From positions 1 to 44,252 of the forward strand of contig CAIWFH010000104.1 in assembly GCA_903911925.1 (NCBI GenBank): 44,252 bases of DNA. The letters run 5' to 3'. Source of the stretch: an uncultured Acidobacteriaceae bacterium (GTDB lineage Bacteria; Acidobacteriota; Terriglobia; Terriglobales; Acidobacteriaceae). The notes under the pieces are model-generated. The model was not told the origin of the DNA. It worked only from the letters and a program-made list of their open reading frames with translations, and searched no databases. Below, piece by piece: positions 16,378 through 24,633 of the stretch (positions are counted from its first letter, which is position 1; every line of letters begins with the position of its first letter). The position numbers and the translations under genes are program-made.

Positions 16378-16524
16378 GGTGTTTGAATCCTTCGCATCAT
16401 CGGGGGGAATAGCTCGAAGCAGCTTATGCCTTTCAGAGCAACCGACAGAGCGAGTGTACGAGCTTTACTGGGAAACTGGGAAGCGGCGCAACTGAAAGCC
16501 TCAAAATCCAGCTTCGATTTTCGA

Positions 16525-17928
16525 TCACCTTTTCATCTTCAGGGACATGAACTTGCCGGCCCGCAGATGATTCTCAATGTCTTCGAGGCTATGCCCGGTG
16601 GTTTCCGGCACAAAGCGCCAGACAAAGAGGAAGCAGAGGAAGTTCAGCCCGGCGTAGACCCACATGGCGCCGCCGGTTCCCAGCACGGCAACCGTGCTCA
16701 GCGCGGTCGAAGTGATAATCAGGTTCGAGCCCCAGAGCGTGGCCGCGTGCACGCTGCTGGCCTTGCCGCGGATGGCGAGCGGGAACATCTCGGAACCCAT
16801 GAGCCAGCCGATCACCTGGACGCCCCCGGCGTTGAAGACCATATAAATCAGCAGGCAGGCCACCAGCCACATGGAGCCGGTCTGTGTCTTTGCCATGTCA
16901 AGGCGGAACATAACCCCTAAGACGACCAGGCTGATGACGGTTCCCGGAACCATGACCAGGGTGAGCCTTCTGCGCCCGACGCGGTCTACGATGTGGCGGC
17001 CGATGGCGGTCATTGAGACAAAAACAATGGACACGCCCAGGCTGGCCAGCAGCGCGGCTGACTTGCCAAAACCCGCGCCCGACAGCACCGTGGGCGTGTA
17101 GTAGATCATGGTTTCAAGGCCGCCCAACTGGGTGAAGGCCGCCACGCCAAAGGCCGCGACGGCGGCGGGGCGAATCCACGGCTCCAGCAGCATGCTCCAC
17201 TTGGCCTTGCGTCCGCTGCCCCCGGCAGCGACCACCTGGCGAATTTCTTCCATTTCAAAATTCACGTCTGCCGCGTTGTCACGCACCGATTCGAGCACCG
17301 CGCGCGCCCGCTCCATCGAGACATTTTCCGCCAGCCAGCGCGGGCTCTCAGGCAGCTTCAACATGCAGAGCAGGAGGATGATGGCGGGGAAGACGGCAGC
17401 GGCGATCATCCAGCGCCAACTCCACGCATCCTGCAGGGTAAAGCCAACGATGTTGGCCACCAGGATGCCAACTCCAATCGACAGGTTGAAGCTGATAACC
17501 AGCCGACCGCGCCGGCTGGGCGGGGCAAGCTCGGCAATGTACATGGGCGTCACCTGCGACGAGCCTCCCACAGCGAACCCGAGCAGAATGCGCGCAAATG
17601 CGAGAAACACGGGACTTGGTGCGAGGCTGGAGGCCAGCGATCCGGCGCAAAAGACGCAGGCCACGGTCATGATGGTGCGCTTGCGGCCGATGCGCTCAGA
17701 GATGGTGCCGCAGCTGAGCGCGCCAATAACCGCGCCCACCAAAATCGCCGACGCCACAATCTCCTGCATCCTGTGGCCCAGGCCGAACTCGCTGGTGATG
17801 GGCAGCAGCGCCCCGGAGATGATGCCCGTATCGTAGCCGTAGAGGAATCCGGCGATGGCCGTAACCCCGGTGATTACATAGAGAAAGGTCGCGATTTCCG
17901 CCTTGGGGCGATTGACTGCCAGAGCCAT
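16525..17928 (-). CDS. MFS sugar porter (XylE/AraE/GalP type)
   Basis: A 467-residue, twelve-helix major facilitator protein of the sugar porter family. It has GFLYGYDTGIISGALL in helix 1, ISERIGRKRTIM in loop 2-3 (the D/E-R-x-GR-R/K motif), PPSRRGRLVIS after helix 4, KLPESPRWLAENV at the end of helix 6, the central QLGGLETMIYYTPTVL segment (sugar-binding QxxGxNxxxYY-like), DRVGRRRLTLV in loop 8-9, and VPETTGHSLEDIENHL at the C-terminus (the PETKG motif). Proton-coupled hexose, pentose or polyol import is expected. It is the first gene of the minus arm that ends with DUF1479, and it gives the cluster a second, unrelated sugar importer. Confidence 0.92.
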   Translation of the reverse strand: MALAVNRPKAEIATFLYVITGVTAIAGFLYGYDTGIISGALLPITSEFGLGHRMQEIVASAILVGAVIGALSCGTISERIGRKRTIMTVACVFCAGSLASSLAPSPVFLAFARILLGFAVGGSSQVTPMYIAELAPPSRRGRLVISFNLSIGVGILVANIVGFTLQDAWSWRWMIAAAVFPAIILLLCMLKLPESPRWLAENVSMERARAVLESVRDNAADVNFEMEEIRQVVAAGGSGRKAKWSMLLEPWIRPAAVAAFGVAAFTQLGGLETMIYYTPTVLSGAGFGKSAALLASLGVSIVFVSMTAIGRHIVDRVGRRRLTLVMVPGTVISLVVLGVMFRLDMAKTQTGSMWLVACLLIYMVFNAGGVQVIGWLMGSEMFPLAIRGKASSVHAATLWGSNLIITSTALSTVAVLGTGGAMWVYAGLNFLCFLFVWRFVPETTGHSLEDIENHLRAGKFMSLKMKR

Positions 17929-18048
17929 CCGGTATTCCTCGTTATTTCCACTTCCATTTGAATCGAAATGCTGCCGAGAATCATATCAACCGGGGTACGC
18001 TTGTGGTTGCATGAGTATGGAGTACGAGTTAACTGGAAGGTGGAAACG

Positions 18049-18489
18049 GTGCAAGGACTTATCCTGGCGTTGGCGCTGATTTTGCCGGTATTTCAGACGG
18101 CCCCGCAACTACCGGCCTTAAACATGATTCACGTGGACGTGAGCGGGCTGCGCACCAACAACGGCCAGGTGATGTGCTCGCTCTACGCATCGGGCGAGAG
18201 CTTTCCGAAGAACGACAACAAGGCCATGGCGCACGCCAAATCCGCCATTTCAAACGGTGAGGGCGTTTGCGAATTCATCGGCATCGGTCCAGGCCGTTAT
18301 GCGATCGCGGTTTTTCACGACGAAAACTCCAATGGGAAGCTGGACGCCAATTTCCTGGGCATTCCCCGCGAGGGCGTAGGAGCCTCGAACAACGCGAAGG
18401 GCCATTTCGGCCCGCCGAAGTTTGAGGACGCCGCATTTCAGTTCACCGGCGGACGGATCGATATGAAGATCGCAGTGGCCTACCTTTAG
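18049..18489 (+). CDS. DUF2141 secreted protein
   Basis: A 146-residue secreted protein. After a GTG start at 18049 (AAGGTGG upstream), residues about 1-22 (QGLILALALILPVFQTAPQLPA) form a signal peptide. The mature part is the DUF2141 beta-sandwich: IHVDVSGLRTNNGQVMCSLYAS, GVCEFIGIGPGRYAIAVFHDENSNGKLDANFLGIPREGVGASNNAKG, and a final strand IDMKIAV. The 'FHDENxNGKLDxNxxGxPxEGxGxSNNxxG' block is the family signature and resembles a calcium-binding loop. Function is unknown; members are periplasmic or secreted. A longer frame from 17968 exists but would bury the signal peptide. It diverges from the MFS porter gene. Confidence 0.8.
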   Translation: MQGLILALALILPVFQTAPQLPALNMIHVDVSGLRTNNGQVMCSLYASGESFPKNDNKAMAHAKSAISNGEGVCEFIGIGPGRYAIAVFHDENSNGKLDANFLGIPREGVGASNNAKGHFGPPKFEDAAFQFTGGRIDMKIAVAYL

Positions 18490-18637
18490 GATTTCAGGGA
18501 CCTCGGGTGACCCAAGCCTCCATCTTTCGACCTGCAAAAGCACGAATCTCGACAACGAACCGGAAGCCCAAGAATACTTGTTGCAACGAATATATTCCTC
18601 GCGCATCCAATAGTGAGCAAGGCAGAGGAGGTCAACC

Positions 18638-19543
18638 ATGTCGCTTCGTCCCGTGAAGCAGATGCTCGAAACCAAGCCCACCATTGAAGGCGCAGGCGTA
18701 AAGCTGCAGCGCGCTTTCGGCTTTGGCAAAACAACCGAATTCGATCCGTTCCTGTTGCTCGACGATTTCAGGAACGACAACCCCGCGGATTACCTGGCCG
18801 GGTTCCCCTGGCATCCCCACCGGGGCATTGAAACCATCACCTACGTGCTGGCAGGCGAGGTGGCGCACGGCGACAGCCTGGGCAACAAGGGCCGCATGAC
18901 CGCGGGAGACGTGCAGTGGATGACGGCGGGCAGCGGCATCATGCACCAGGAGATGCCCAAAGGCGACGACAAGGGCCGCATGCACGGCTTCCAACTGTGG
19001 GCCAACCTGCCCGCGGCGTTGAAGATGACCGACCCGCGCTACCAGGACATTCCCTCCGCCGCCATTCCCGAGGTGACCGAGGATGATGGCACCAAAGCGC
19101 GCGTGATTTGCGGGGAGTTCTGGGGCAAAACAGGGCCGGTGGAAGGCGTTGCAGCCGACCCCAGGTACGTGGATATTTCGGTCCCGCCCGGCAAGCGGAA
19201 GCGCATCAAGGTAGAAACCACGCGCAACGCGTTTGCTTACGTCTTTGCGGGCTCGGGGAAATTTCTGGATGCCTCTGATCCGCAGGCCGTGCTGACCGAG
19301 TCGGGCGTCGACCCCAACGCGCAGCCGGTCTACGACGCGAAGAACCACTCGCTGGTGCTGTTCGATCACGGCGACGAGATTGTCGTCCAGGCCGGACCTG
19401 AAGGCATTCGCTTCCTGCTGGTTTCAGGCAAGCCGCTGGAAGAACCTGTTGCCTGGTACGGCCCCATCGTGATGAACACGCAAGCCGAATTGCGGCAAGC
19501 CATGGGCGAGTTGCAGGCCGGGACGTTTATCCGGCATGGATGA
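18638..19543 (+). CDS. Pirin-family protein
   Basis: A 301-residue bicupin of the pirin family. The N-terminal cupin carries FPWHPHRGIETITYVLAGEVAHGDSLGNKG and GSGIMHQEMPK, giving the usual metal ligands His59, His61, His103 and Glu105. The C-terminal half contains LVLFDHGDEIVVQAGPEGIRFLLVSGKPLEEPVAWYGPIVMNTQAE, the conserved second-cupin end, then a short FIRHG tail. Bacterial pirins include quercetinase-like dioxygenases and stress-associated proteins; the substrate cannot be told here. It appears monocistronic, followed by a Uma2 gene after 100 nt. Confidence 0.92.
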   Translation: MSLRPVKQMLETKPTIEGAGVKLQRAFGFGKTTEFDPFLLLDDFRNDNPADYLAGFPWHPHRGIETITYVLAGEVAHGDSLGNKGRMTAGDVQWMTAGSGIMHQEMPKGDDKGRMHGFQLWANLPAALKMTDPRYQDIPSAAIPEVTEDDGTKARVICGEFWGKTGPVEGVAADPRYVDISVPPGKRKRIKVETTRNAFAYVFAGSGKFLDASDPQAVLTESGVDPNAQPVYDAKNHSLVLFDHGDEIVVQAGPEGIRFLLVSGKPLEEPVAWYGPIVMNTQAELRQAMGELQAGTFIRHG

Positions 19544-19643
19544 GGAAACGGGGCATGAAGTCGGCGGGCCGGCTAGAGATGATCGGCTGGCCGCCGCCCT
19601 CAAACCCGTTGCGACAGCCCGCCAACAGGAGGATACTAGTGCC

Positions 19644-20201
19644 ATGGCGACACAGCCCATCGGCGACCGTTTCGTTCCCGTGGAGGAATATCTCTCCACG
19701 GTTTACGAACCCGATTGCGAGTATGACGACGGCGTTGTCGTGGAGCGCAACTTGGGAGAAATCGAGCACGCCTACCTGCAAACCCTTCTTGCCACTTTGT
19801 TCACAAATCATGCGACCGCATGGAATATTTTTGCCCTGACAGAACAGAGGGTTCAGATTACTCCCAAGCGGTTTCTGGTTCCCGATGTATGCGTTATGAA
19901 GCGCGGGGCACCTTGGGAGAGCATTCTCACCCGACCACCGCTGGTGGCTATCGAGATTTTGTCTCCGGAGGACACTATTCGCAGAGCGTCCGCGAAGGCC
20001 GGCGAGTATCTGCAGTTTGGCATTGAGAATGTATGGGTGATTGACCCCAGCGCTCGCGTGGCCTACAAGGCCGGTTCCACTGGGCTCGACTTGGTTCGCT
20101 CAGGGGAACTGACCGTGCCGGACACTTTGATTCTGGTTAGCGTCATCGAGCTGTTTCAAAAGCTAGACGATGCCCGCGCCGGCAGAAACTCGCAATCCTG
20201 A
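19644..20201 (+). CDS. Uma2-family (DUF820) putative endonuclease
   Basis: A 185-residue protein with the PD-(D/E)XK nuclease layout of the Uma2 family: VPVEEYLSTVYEPDCEYDDGVVVERNLGE, the core VPDVCVMKRG (catalytic Asp) and PPLVAIEILSPEDT (catalytic Glu), followed by KAGEYLQFGIENVWVIDP. The ATG at 19644 has AGGAGG 11 nt upstream. An earlier ATG would overlap pirin and add a low-complexity leader. The biological role of this large family is unclear; many copies occur in Cyanobacteria, Chloroflexota and Acidobacteriota, with links to mobile DNA. Confidence 0.85.
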   Translation: MATQPIGDRFVPVEEYLSTVYEPDCEYDDGVVVERNLGEIEHAYLQTLLATLFTNHATAWNIFALTEQRVQITPKRFLVPDVCVMKRGAPWESILTRPPLVAIEILSPEDTIRRASAKAGEYLQFGIENVWVIDPSARVAYKAGSTGLDLVRSGELTVPDTLILVSVIELFQKLDDARAGRNSQS

Positions 20202-20230
20202 ACGGTTCGGATCTCGATCTCCCGCAGCCT

Positions 20231-21163
20231 TCACGCCCCCACCGGCAAAGCCGCTGAGAGAATATTCATCGGCGTCAACCCTCGCTGGCGTAGCGCTCGC
20301 AAACTGAGCGAATCATGCCGCTTCGCCAGCCGTCGCCCATTGTGGTCCACCACCAGCTTGCAGTGAAACCATGCGGGCGGCTCAAATCCAAGTGCGCGGT
20401 AAAGCAAAATCTGCCGCGCCGTCGACTTCAGCAGGTCGGCTCCGCGCACAACTTCGGTAATGCCCATCGCCGAGTCATCGGCGACGCAGGCAAGCTGGTA
20501 GCTGGGGCTTCCGTCGCGCCGCCACACCACAAAGTCTCCAAAGTCTTTGCCGGCTTCAAAGGTTTGCAGGCCCAGGTTCGCATCCTCGAAGGCCACAATC
20601 TCGCCATCGCGAACGCGAAAGCGCCAGTTGAAGCCGTCGGGCATTTCCATCTCGCTGGTGGTGGGTCCGGGTAGCTGCGGTGTGTGTCCCAGGTTGCCCC
20701 GGCAGGTGCCCGGATAAACCGGCTCGTCGTCCAGGGGTTCCAGTTTTTCGTTTCCAGATTCGGCGGTGCCTTCGTGCGGAGCGCCCAGCGCCGCTTCAAG
20801 GTCTTTGCGCGAACAGCGACAGGGAAACAGGTATCCGCGGCGCAGCAGCCGGCGCCACGCTAAAAGATAGAGGCTGCGACGCTTACTTTGCGCGTAAGGC
20901 GCGTGCGGCCCGCCCTTGTCCGGCCCTTCGTGCCAGCGGATGCCCAGCCAGCGCAAGTCTTCAAGAGCAGCCTCAGCGTACTGCGAGCGGCTGCGTTCGG
21001 CGTCCAGGTCTTCCATGCGCATAACCAGCGTGCCGCTTGCCTCGCGCGTTCGCTGCCATGCCGTCCAGAAGGTGCGCGCATGGCCCACGTGCAGGTACCC
21101 GGTGGGCGAGGGCGCAAGCCGGCCGCGGTAACCCGAAACCGGCGATGGAGGAAGGCTGGCCAT
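20231..21163 (-). CDS. gluQ: Glutamyl-queuosine tRNA(Asp) synthetase
   Basis: A 310-residue truncated GluRS paralogue that activates glutamate and attaches it to queuosine in tRNA-Asp. It has GRLAPSPTGYLHVGHARTFWTAW (HVGH in place of HIGH), LVMRMEDLDAERS, the zinc-site cysteines in FPCRCSRKD and YPGTCRG, DFVVWRRDGSPSYQLACVADDSAMGITEVVRGADLL, and LAKRHDSLSL in the KMSKS position. No anticodon-binding domain follows, as expected for GluQ. It reads convergently with the Uma2 gene (29 nt between stops). Confidence 0.95.
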   Translation of the reverse strand: MASLPPSPVSGYRGRLAPSPTGYLHVGHARTFWTAWQRTREASGTLVMRMEDLDAERSRSQYAEAALEDLRWLGIRWHEGPDKGGPHAPYAQSKRRSLYLLAWRRLLRRGYLFPCRCSRKDLEAALGAPHEGTAESGNEKLEPLDDEPVYPGTCRGNLGHTPQLPGPTTSEMEMPDGFNWRFRVRDGEIVAFEDANLGLQTFEAGKDFGDFVVWRRDGSPSYQLACVADDSAMGITEVVRGADLLKSTARQILLYRALGFEPPAWFHCKLVVDHNGRRLAKRHDSLSLRALRQRGLTPMNILSAALPVGA

Positions 21164-21220
21164 ACTCTTCCAAGTCTAGCCAGCCGCCGGCTCACGGCAT
21201 ATGGACAGTTTGATTCATGC

Positions 21221-21775
21221 CTAATCGGGTACGTCCCCGCCATCATCATGGTCGGCATGGTGGTGCTCGTACTGTCCGATCTTCTGATTCAGATGATCGG
21301 GGTCTACAGAGACCTGCACCACGTCCAGTTCATGCCCGCTCAGATCGAGAACGAACATGCCCATCTGCTTGCCTTCAGGGTGGATAAAGATCAGCGTCTG
21401 TTCGCCGCCTTTACCACCCCCGCGACCTGGACCTGTCGCCGGGGACCCCGGTTTGCGGCTGGTCTCGCGAATCATCAGTTCCCAGCCCGACCCCAGCTTC
21501 TCTTCCACCATCCGGTTCAGTTCCGCGCCGTCCACCGGCTCGGTAAAGTTGTCGAACTCCGCCACATGGATGCCGCCAACCCCGCCGCCTGTGGCCTTGC
21601 GCGAGATCAGGCTGATGAGCCCCAGGAAAGGAATGCGCGTGGCATGGACGTGGTACCGGCTCTCGATGGAGTTGACCACGCCGTCAAAGCCGCCCTCGCC
21701 GCTGCCGGCCAGCACCGCCACGGGCACGGCCATCGAGACAAAAGCAATTGGAATCAGCCAGAGATGCTTCATCAT
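21221..21775 (-). CDS. Secreted protein, probable distant DUF4252 paralogue
   Basis: A 184-residue protein with a signal peptide (MMKHLWLIPIAFVSMAVPVAVLA). The mature part has an internal Gly-rich loop (GPGRGGGKGG) and ends in a His/Asp-rich tail (YEHHHADHDDGGD) that could bind metal. Its strand order, VEEKLGSGWELMIRET then EQTLIFIHPEGKQMGMFVLDLSGHELDVVQVSVDPDHL, parallels the neighbouring DUF4252 protein (VMVKLVNGENHGMFIFTAEPKELTIV...). I read it as a diverged second copy. Its ATG overlaps the upstream DUF4252 stop by 4 nt, so it is the last gene of the ECF sigma operon. Confidence 0.75.
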   Translation of the reverse strand: MMKHLWLIPIAFVSMAVPVAVLAGSGEGGFDGVVNSIESRYHVHATRIPFLGLISLISRKATGGGVGGIHVAEFDNFTEPVDGAELNRMVEEKLGSGWELMIRETSRKPGSPATGPGRGGGKGGEQTLIFIHPEGKQMGMFVLDLSGHELDVVQVSVDPDHLNQKIGQYEHHHADHDDGGDVPD

Positions 21776-22368
21776 TTTTCACCTTTGCTTCCTTTGTCGC
21801 CCTTGCTGCCTTTTTCGCCTTTGGTGTTCTTCTCCAGATCGCCCAGCGCGCCCAGGCCGCCAATGCCTTTCAGCTTGCCCAGATCTTCCATTTTGATAGG
21901 CCCCAGAATCAGCACGATGGTCAGCTCTTTCGGTTCCGCCGTGAAAATGAACATGCCGTGGTTCTCGCCGTTCACCAGCTTCACCATCACATCCGTAGTC
22001 TCGCCGGTCTTGCGCTCCCGTTCGCGCACCAGCGGCGTCCATTCGCTGGTCTCAAAATACTGGCGCAGCTTTTCAATCTCTTCGATTGAATACTCGCCTT
22101 CCTTGTCAAACTCGTAGCTGCGCACGTAAATGCCCTCAAGGCCCTCAATCAGGTGGCGGGTAGCGGCCTGATCTTCGTCCCTGCCGTTCATAAACTTGGC
22201 GGCAAATCCAAGCATGTTTTTGCCCAGCGTGACCTCTGTGACATTCGAAGCCCGTGCAGCCAGTTCCTTCTCCACCGCAGGAGGCAGCGGCAACTGCGTG
22301 GTTTGCGCCAATGCGGTTGCGGCCATCGCCGCCGCCCCCAATGCCAACACCAGAATTCGATTCTTCAT
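21772..22368 (-). CDS. DUF4252 secreted protein with KGxKG tail
   Basis: A 198-residue protein with a clear signal peptide (MKNRILVLALGAAAMAATALAQ). The DUF4252 core includes FMNGRDEDQAATRHLIEGLEGIYVRSYEFDKEGEY, then WTPLVRERERKTGETTDVMVKL and a final strand pair. The last 20 or so residues are a Lys/Gly/Glu repeat (KGEKGSKGDKGSKGEK), collagen-like but very short, probably disordered. Function is unknown. DUF4252 genes are often found beside ECF sigma factors in Bacteroidota and Acidobacteriota, as here. Confidence 0.82.
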   Translation of the reverse strand: MKNRILVLALGAAAMAATALAQTTQLPLPPAVEKELAARASNVTEVTLGKNMLGFAAKFMNGRDEDQAATRHLIEGLEGIYVRSYEFDKEGEYSIEEIEKLRQYFETSEWTPLVRERERKTGETTDVMVKLVNGENHGMFIFTAEPKELTIVLILGPIKMEDLGKLKGIGGLGALGDLEKNTKGEKGSKGDKGSKGEK

Positions 22369-22380
22369 GGGTAGTTCTCC

Positions 22381-22704
22381 TTATTCCTGGGCGCGGCCGT
22401 GTGCCGCCAGTTGCCGGTTCATATGGTTCAGCGCATGCCCGGTTATGCGCAGCGCGGTCATCACCTGCTCGCGGGCAGCCTCGCCCCGGCGGCGCTCTTC
22501 TCTTACGTGAACATCCCACCCCGCGGCCCCGCCCATCACGGCGGCCAGCAGCACGGCGGCCGCCAGCCGCTGCCACACATAGCTGCGCGGCCTCTGCGCG
22601 GACCGCCGCGCCATGATTCTGCCCTTCAGGCTTGCGGGCGCCGACCGCCGCTCCAATGCCTGCCGCAATTCCTGTTCAAACTCCTCCATCGGCTCCAACC
22701 CCAC
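22381..22704 (-). CDS. Putative anti-sigma factor (small single-pass membrane protein)
   Basis: A 107-residue protein: an N-terminal soluble helix (MEEFEQELRQALERRSAPASLKGRIMARR), one transmembrane segment (about 46-62, LAAAVLLAAVMGGAAGW) and a basic helical C-terminal part. The order, length and overlap with the upstream ECF sigma gene (29 nt if the GTG at 22704 is used, 14 nt from the ATG at 22689) suggest an anti-sigma factor, although no zinc HxxxCxxC motif is present. The GTG has AAGGAG 7 nt upstream, which is why I prefer it. Confidence 0.65.
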   Translation of the reverse strand: MGLEPMEEFEQELRQALERRSAPASLKGRIMARRSAQRPRSYVWQRLAAAVLLAAVMGGAAGWDVHVREERRRGEAAREQVMTALRITGHALNHMNRQLAAHGRAQE

Positions 22705-23230
22705 GCACTTGCTCCTTCACCCTGACGAACTCTTTCAAATGGCTCTCTGCCTTGGCTCGCAGCAGCTTCAGGCCCCGCTGCAAATGGCTCTTCACCGTGG
22801 CCAGCGGCGACTCAAGCAGGTCCGCAATCTCTTCCGGCGTCATGTCCTCCTGGTAGCGGAGAACCAATGCCGCGCGTTGCGCCTCCGGCAAGGTGGCCAG
22901 CAGCTGTTCCACGCGCGCTCCCAGCGGAGAAGGCCTTTCCACAATCCTCATACCGTGGTGGTCTTCCATCTCCACCCACAAATCCAGGCAGCGAACCCGC
23001 CGCCGCCGCAGCGCATCCGCCGACCGGCTCATCGCCACGCGCCTTAGCCAAAAGCATGCATGCGCCGCCGACTCCATCTTGCCCAGGTGCCGGTCCAGTT
23101 CCAGAAACACATCCTGCGCAATCTCTTCGGCGAGGCCCCGATCGCCGGTCATCCGCAAAGCCAGCGAAAACACCATCGACTGATGCTCGTCCACGAGTTG
23201 TTCAAAGTCCGCCTGCCAGTCGTGGGCCAT
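22676..23230 (-). CDS. ECF-type RNA polymerase sigma factor
   Basis: A 184-residue two-domain sigma factor. Region 2 is FEQLVDEHQSMVFSLALRMTGDRGLAEEIAQDVFLELDRHL (residues about 9-49) followed by FWLRRVAMSRSADALRRRR. Region 4 is LLATLPEAQRAALVLRYQEDMTPEEIADLLESPLATVKSHLQRGLKLLRAK (about 109-159). No extra C-terminal domain follows. It is the first gene of a four-gene set with the putative anti-sigma and two DUF4252-like secreted proteins, so it probably controls its own operon in response to an envelope signal. Confidence 0.93.
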   Translation of the reverse strand: MAHDWQADFEQLVDEHQSMVFSLALRMTGDRGLAEEIAQDVFLELDRHLGKMESAAHACFWLRRVAMSRSADALRRRRVRCLDLWVEMEDHHGMRIVERPSPLGARVEQLLATLPEAQRAALVLRYQEDMTPEEIADLLESPLATVKSHLQRGLKLLRAKAESHLKEFVRVKEQVRGVGADGGV

Positions 23231-23284
23231 ATATGTCGCTGCTACTCTCTAATCCGCAGAACTGCGGCCGTCGGGATGCAGAGA

Positions 23285-23310
23285 GTTACGGATTGCAGGG
23301 AAAAAAGTTC
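23285..23310 (-). promoter_or_regulatory. Candidate ECF-type promoter for the sigma operon
   Basis: On the minus strand, GAACTTTTTT (23301-23310) is followed after 10 nt by CGTAAC (23285-23290), about 55 nt before the sigma start. GAAC -35 boxes and CGT-containing -10 boxes are usual for ECF factors, so autoregulation is plausible. A short palindrome (CCGCAG..CTGCGG, 23262-23275) lies in the leader. Confidence 0.35.
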
Positions 23311-23368
23311 GGGTCAACATAATTTGGCAATGGCACGAGAGTTGCGCCAGCCTTTGGAAGAGAATCCT

Positions 23369-23773
23369 CTATTCTGCTTCTCCTTCGAGGAATCGCTTCA
23401 GAGCTGCGATATCGATCACCCGCATCTCACATTCCCAGATTGTGAGGACTTGCCATCCTAGGGCCTCTAGTTCGTTGAGGCTAGCCAAGTCTCGTTCCTT
23501 ATTCCTAGCGATCTTTCTTTCCCAGTACTGGCGGTTGGCTTTTGGCACCCGTGACCCACGCGCACACGTGTGCCCGTGCCAGAAGCAACCGTTAACAAAG
23601 ATGACCTTTCGTCTTGAGGGAAACACTAGATCCGGACAGCCTGGCAGCAACCTGACGTGGAGTCGGTAACGGTAGCCCTCCGCGTGAACCAGCCGTCGGA
23701 CTCGAATTTCAGGGATTGTGTTACAGGACTTGACCGCCTGCATAATTCGGCGGCGTTCCTCCGGGGACTCCAT
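23369..23773 (-). CDS. vsr: Very-short-patch mismatch repair endonuclease
   Basis: Nicks DNA at T:G mismatches produced by deamination of 5-methylcytosine. The 134-residue protein has the family core YRLHVRLLPGCPDLVFPSRRKVIFVNGCFWHGHTC, with catalytic Asp48 and metal/active-site histidines (66, 68), then NRQYWERKIARNKERD and WECEMR. It follows the restriction endonuclease gene by 2 nt on the same strand, the usual association of Vsr with a C5-cytosine methyltransferase system. Confidence 0.95.
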   Translation of the reverse strand: MESPEERRRIMQAVKSCNTIPEIRVRRLVHAEGYRYRLHVRLLPGCPDLVFPSRRKVIFVNGCFWHGHTCARGSRVPKANRQYWERKIARNKERDLASLNELEALGWQVLTIWECEMRVIDIAALKRFLEGEAE

Positions 23774-23775
23774 GA

Positions 23776-24633
23776 CTAGACTCGGCGAATTGAAGTAAGC
23801 GCCGACTCCTGGACAATCACTCCGTCTCGACGAACTCGGGTCTTCCTCACTGTGTCTGCATTCCGATACTCAACTTCGAAATCGACATGGTTGACCTCCT
23901 CCTGCCGACCGCCAAAGCAATCGTGGAATGCCTGCAGAATCTGAACGTCGGCCAAATTCTGTGACATCGGCCTTGGATTGTTGCGTGGCGAGGGCACCGT
24001 CGGAGGGAAGACGTAAATGCACGGCGGGGGTAGCTGATAGTGGGAAACGACAGTGGTGCGACTCGGGTCGCCTTGAAGCTTCGGGCAGGGCCGTCCAATG
24101 GTGCCGCAAACCATATCCGAAATGATTAAGCCGTCCACCTGCTGAGCACGTTCGATTATGTCGGCGCTTAGTCGCGTGTGGATGCCAGACCAGACGTTGT
24201 GCCTCGGGTCTGCGCCCGGATTTGTGCACAGGCTCCAAATTATGAATTCCTGGGCATGGGGCGGGCGTTCGTAAATGGTGGTGTTGTTGCCATCAAGGCA
24301 TCCCTTTAGTTCAATGACTGCAACCCTACCGCTGGGCATGTGGACCGAGTAATCGTGACGGTTAGCGTCACCAGCAGATACCCAGTCCAAAATAAAATGG
24401 CGGTCCTGCATGTAATTCAGAATGCAGGTCGCAAACTCCCGCTTCTCTCGCATTGTCGCGGAGAACTGCCCCCTAATCCGTTCAATGGCACCCCTGAATA
24501 ACCCGCTGTTGTAGAACTCGTTCTCATCAAGCCCGTGAGCTCCAATTCTATGGGCTTCGGTCTTGAGAGCCTCAGCGTACTCTAGGATTCGCCGCTGAAG
24601 GTCAGCATTTTGTTCGCACGGAATTATGCTCAT
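23776..24633 (-). CDS. Putative type II restriction endonuclease
   Basis: A 285-residue protein that I cannot assign to a named restriction enzyme family. It contains a clean PD-(D/E)XK pattern, HDYSVHMPSGRVAVIELKGC, with Asp94, Glu108 and Lys110. An N-terminal helical part precedes it and a C-terminal region rich in Pro and charged residues follows. Its ATG overlaps the methyltransferase stop by 4 nt and its stop is 2 nt before vsr. That position, between a C5-MTase and Vsr, makes the cognate endonuclease the best reading. The recognition site cannot be inferred. Confidence 0.78.
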   Translation of the reverse strand: MSIIPCEQNADLQRRILEYAEALKTEAHRIGAHGLDENEFYNSGLFRGAIERIRGQFSATMREKREFATCILNYMQDRHFILDWVSAGDANRHDYSVHMPSGRVAVIELKGCLDGNNTTIYERPPHAQEFIIWSLCTNPGADPRHNVWSGIHTRLSADIIERAQQVDGLIISDMVCGTIGRPCPKLQGDPSRTTVVSHYQLPPPCIYVFPPTVPSPRNNPRPMSQNLADVQILQAFHDCFGGRQEEVNHVDFEVEYRNADTVRKTRVRRDGVIVQESALTSIRRV

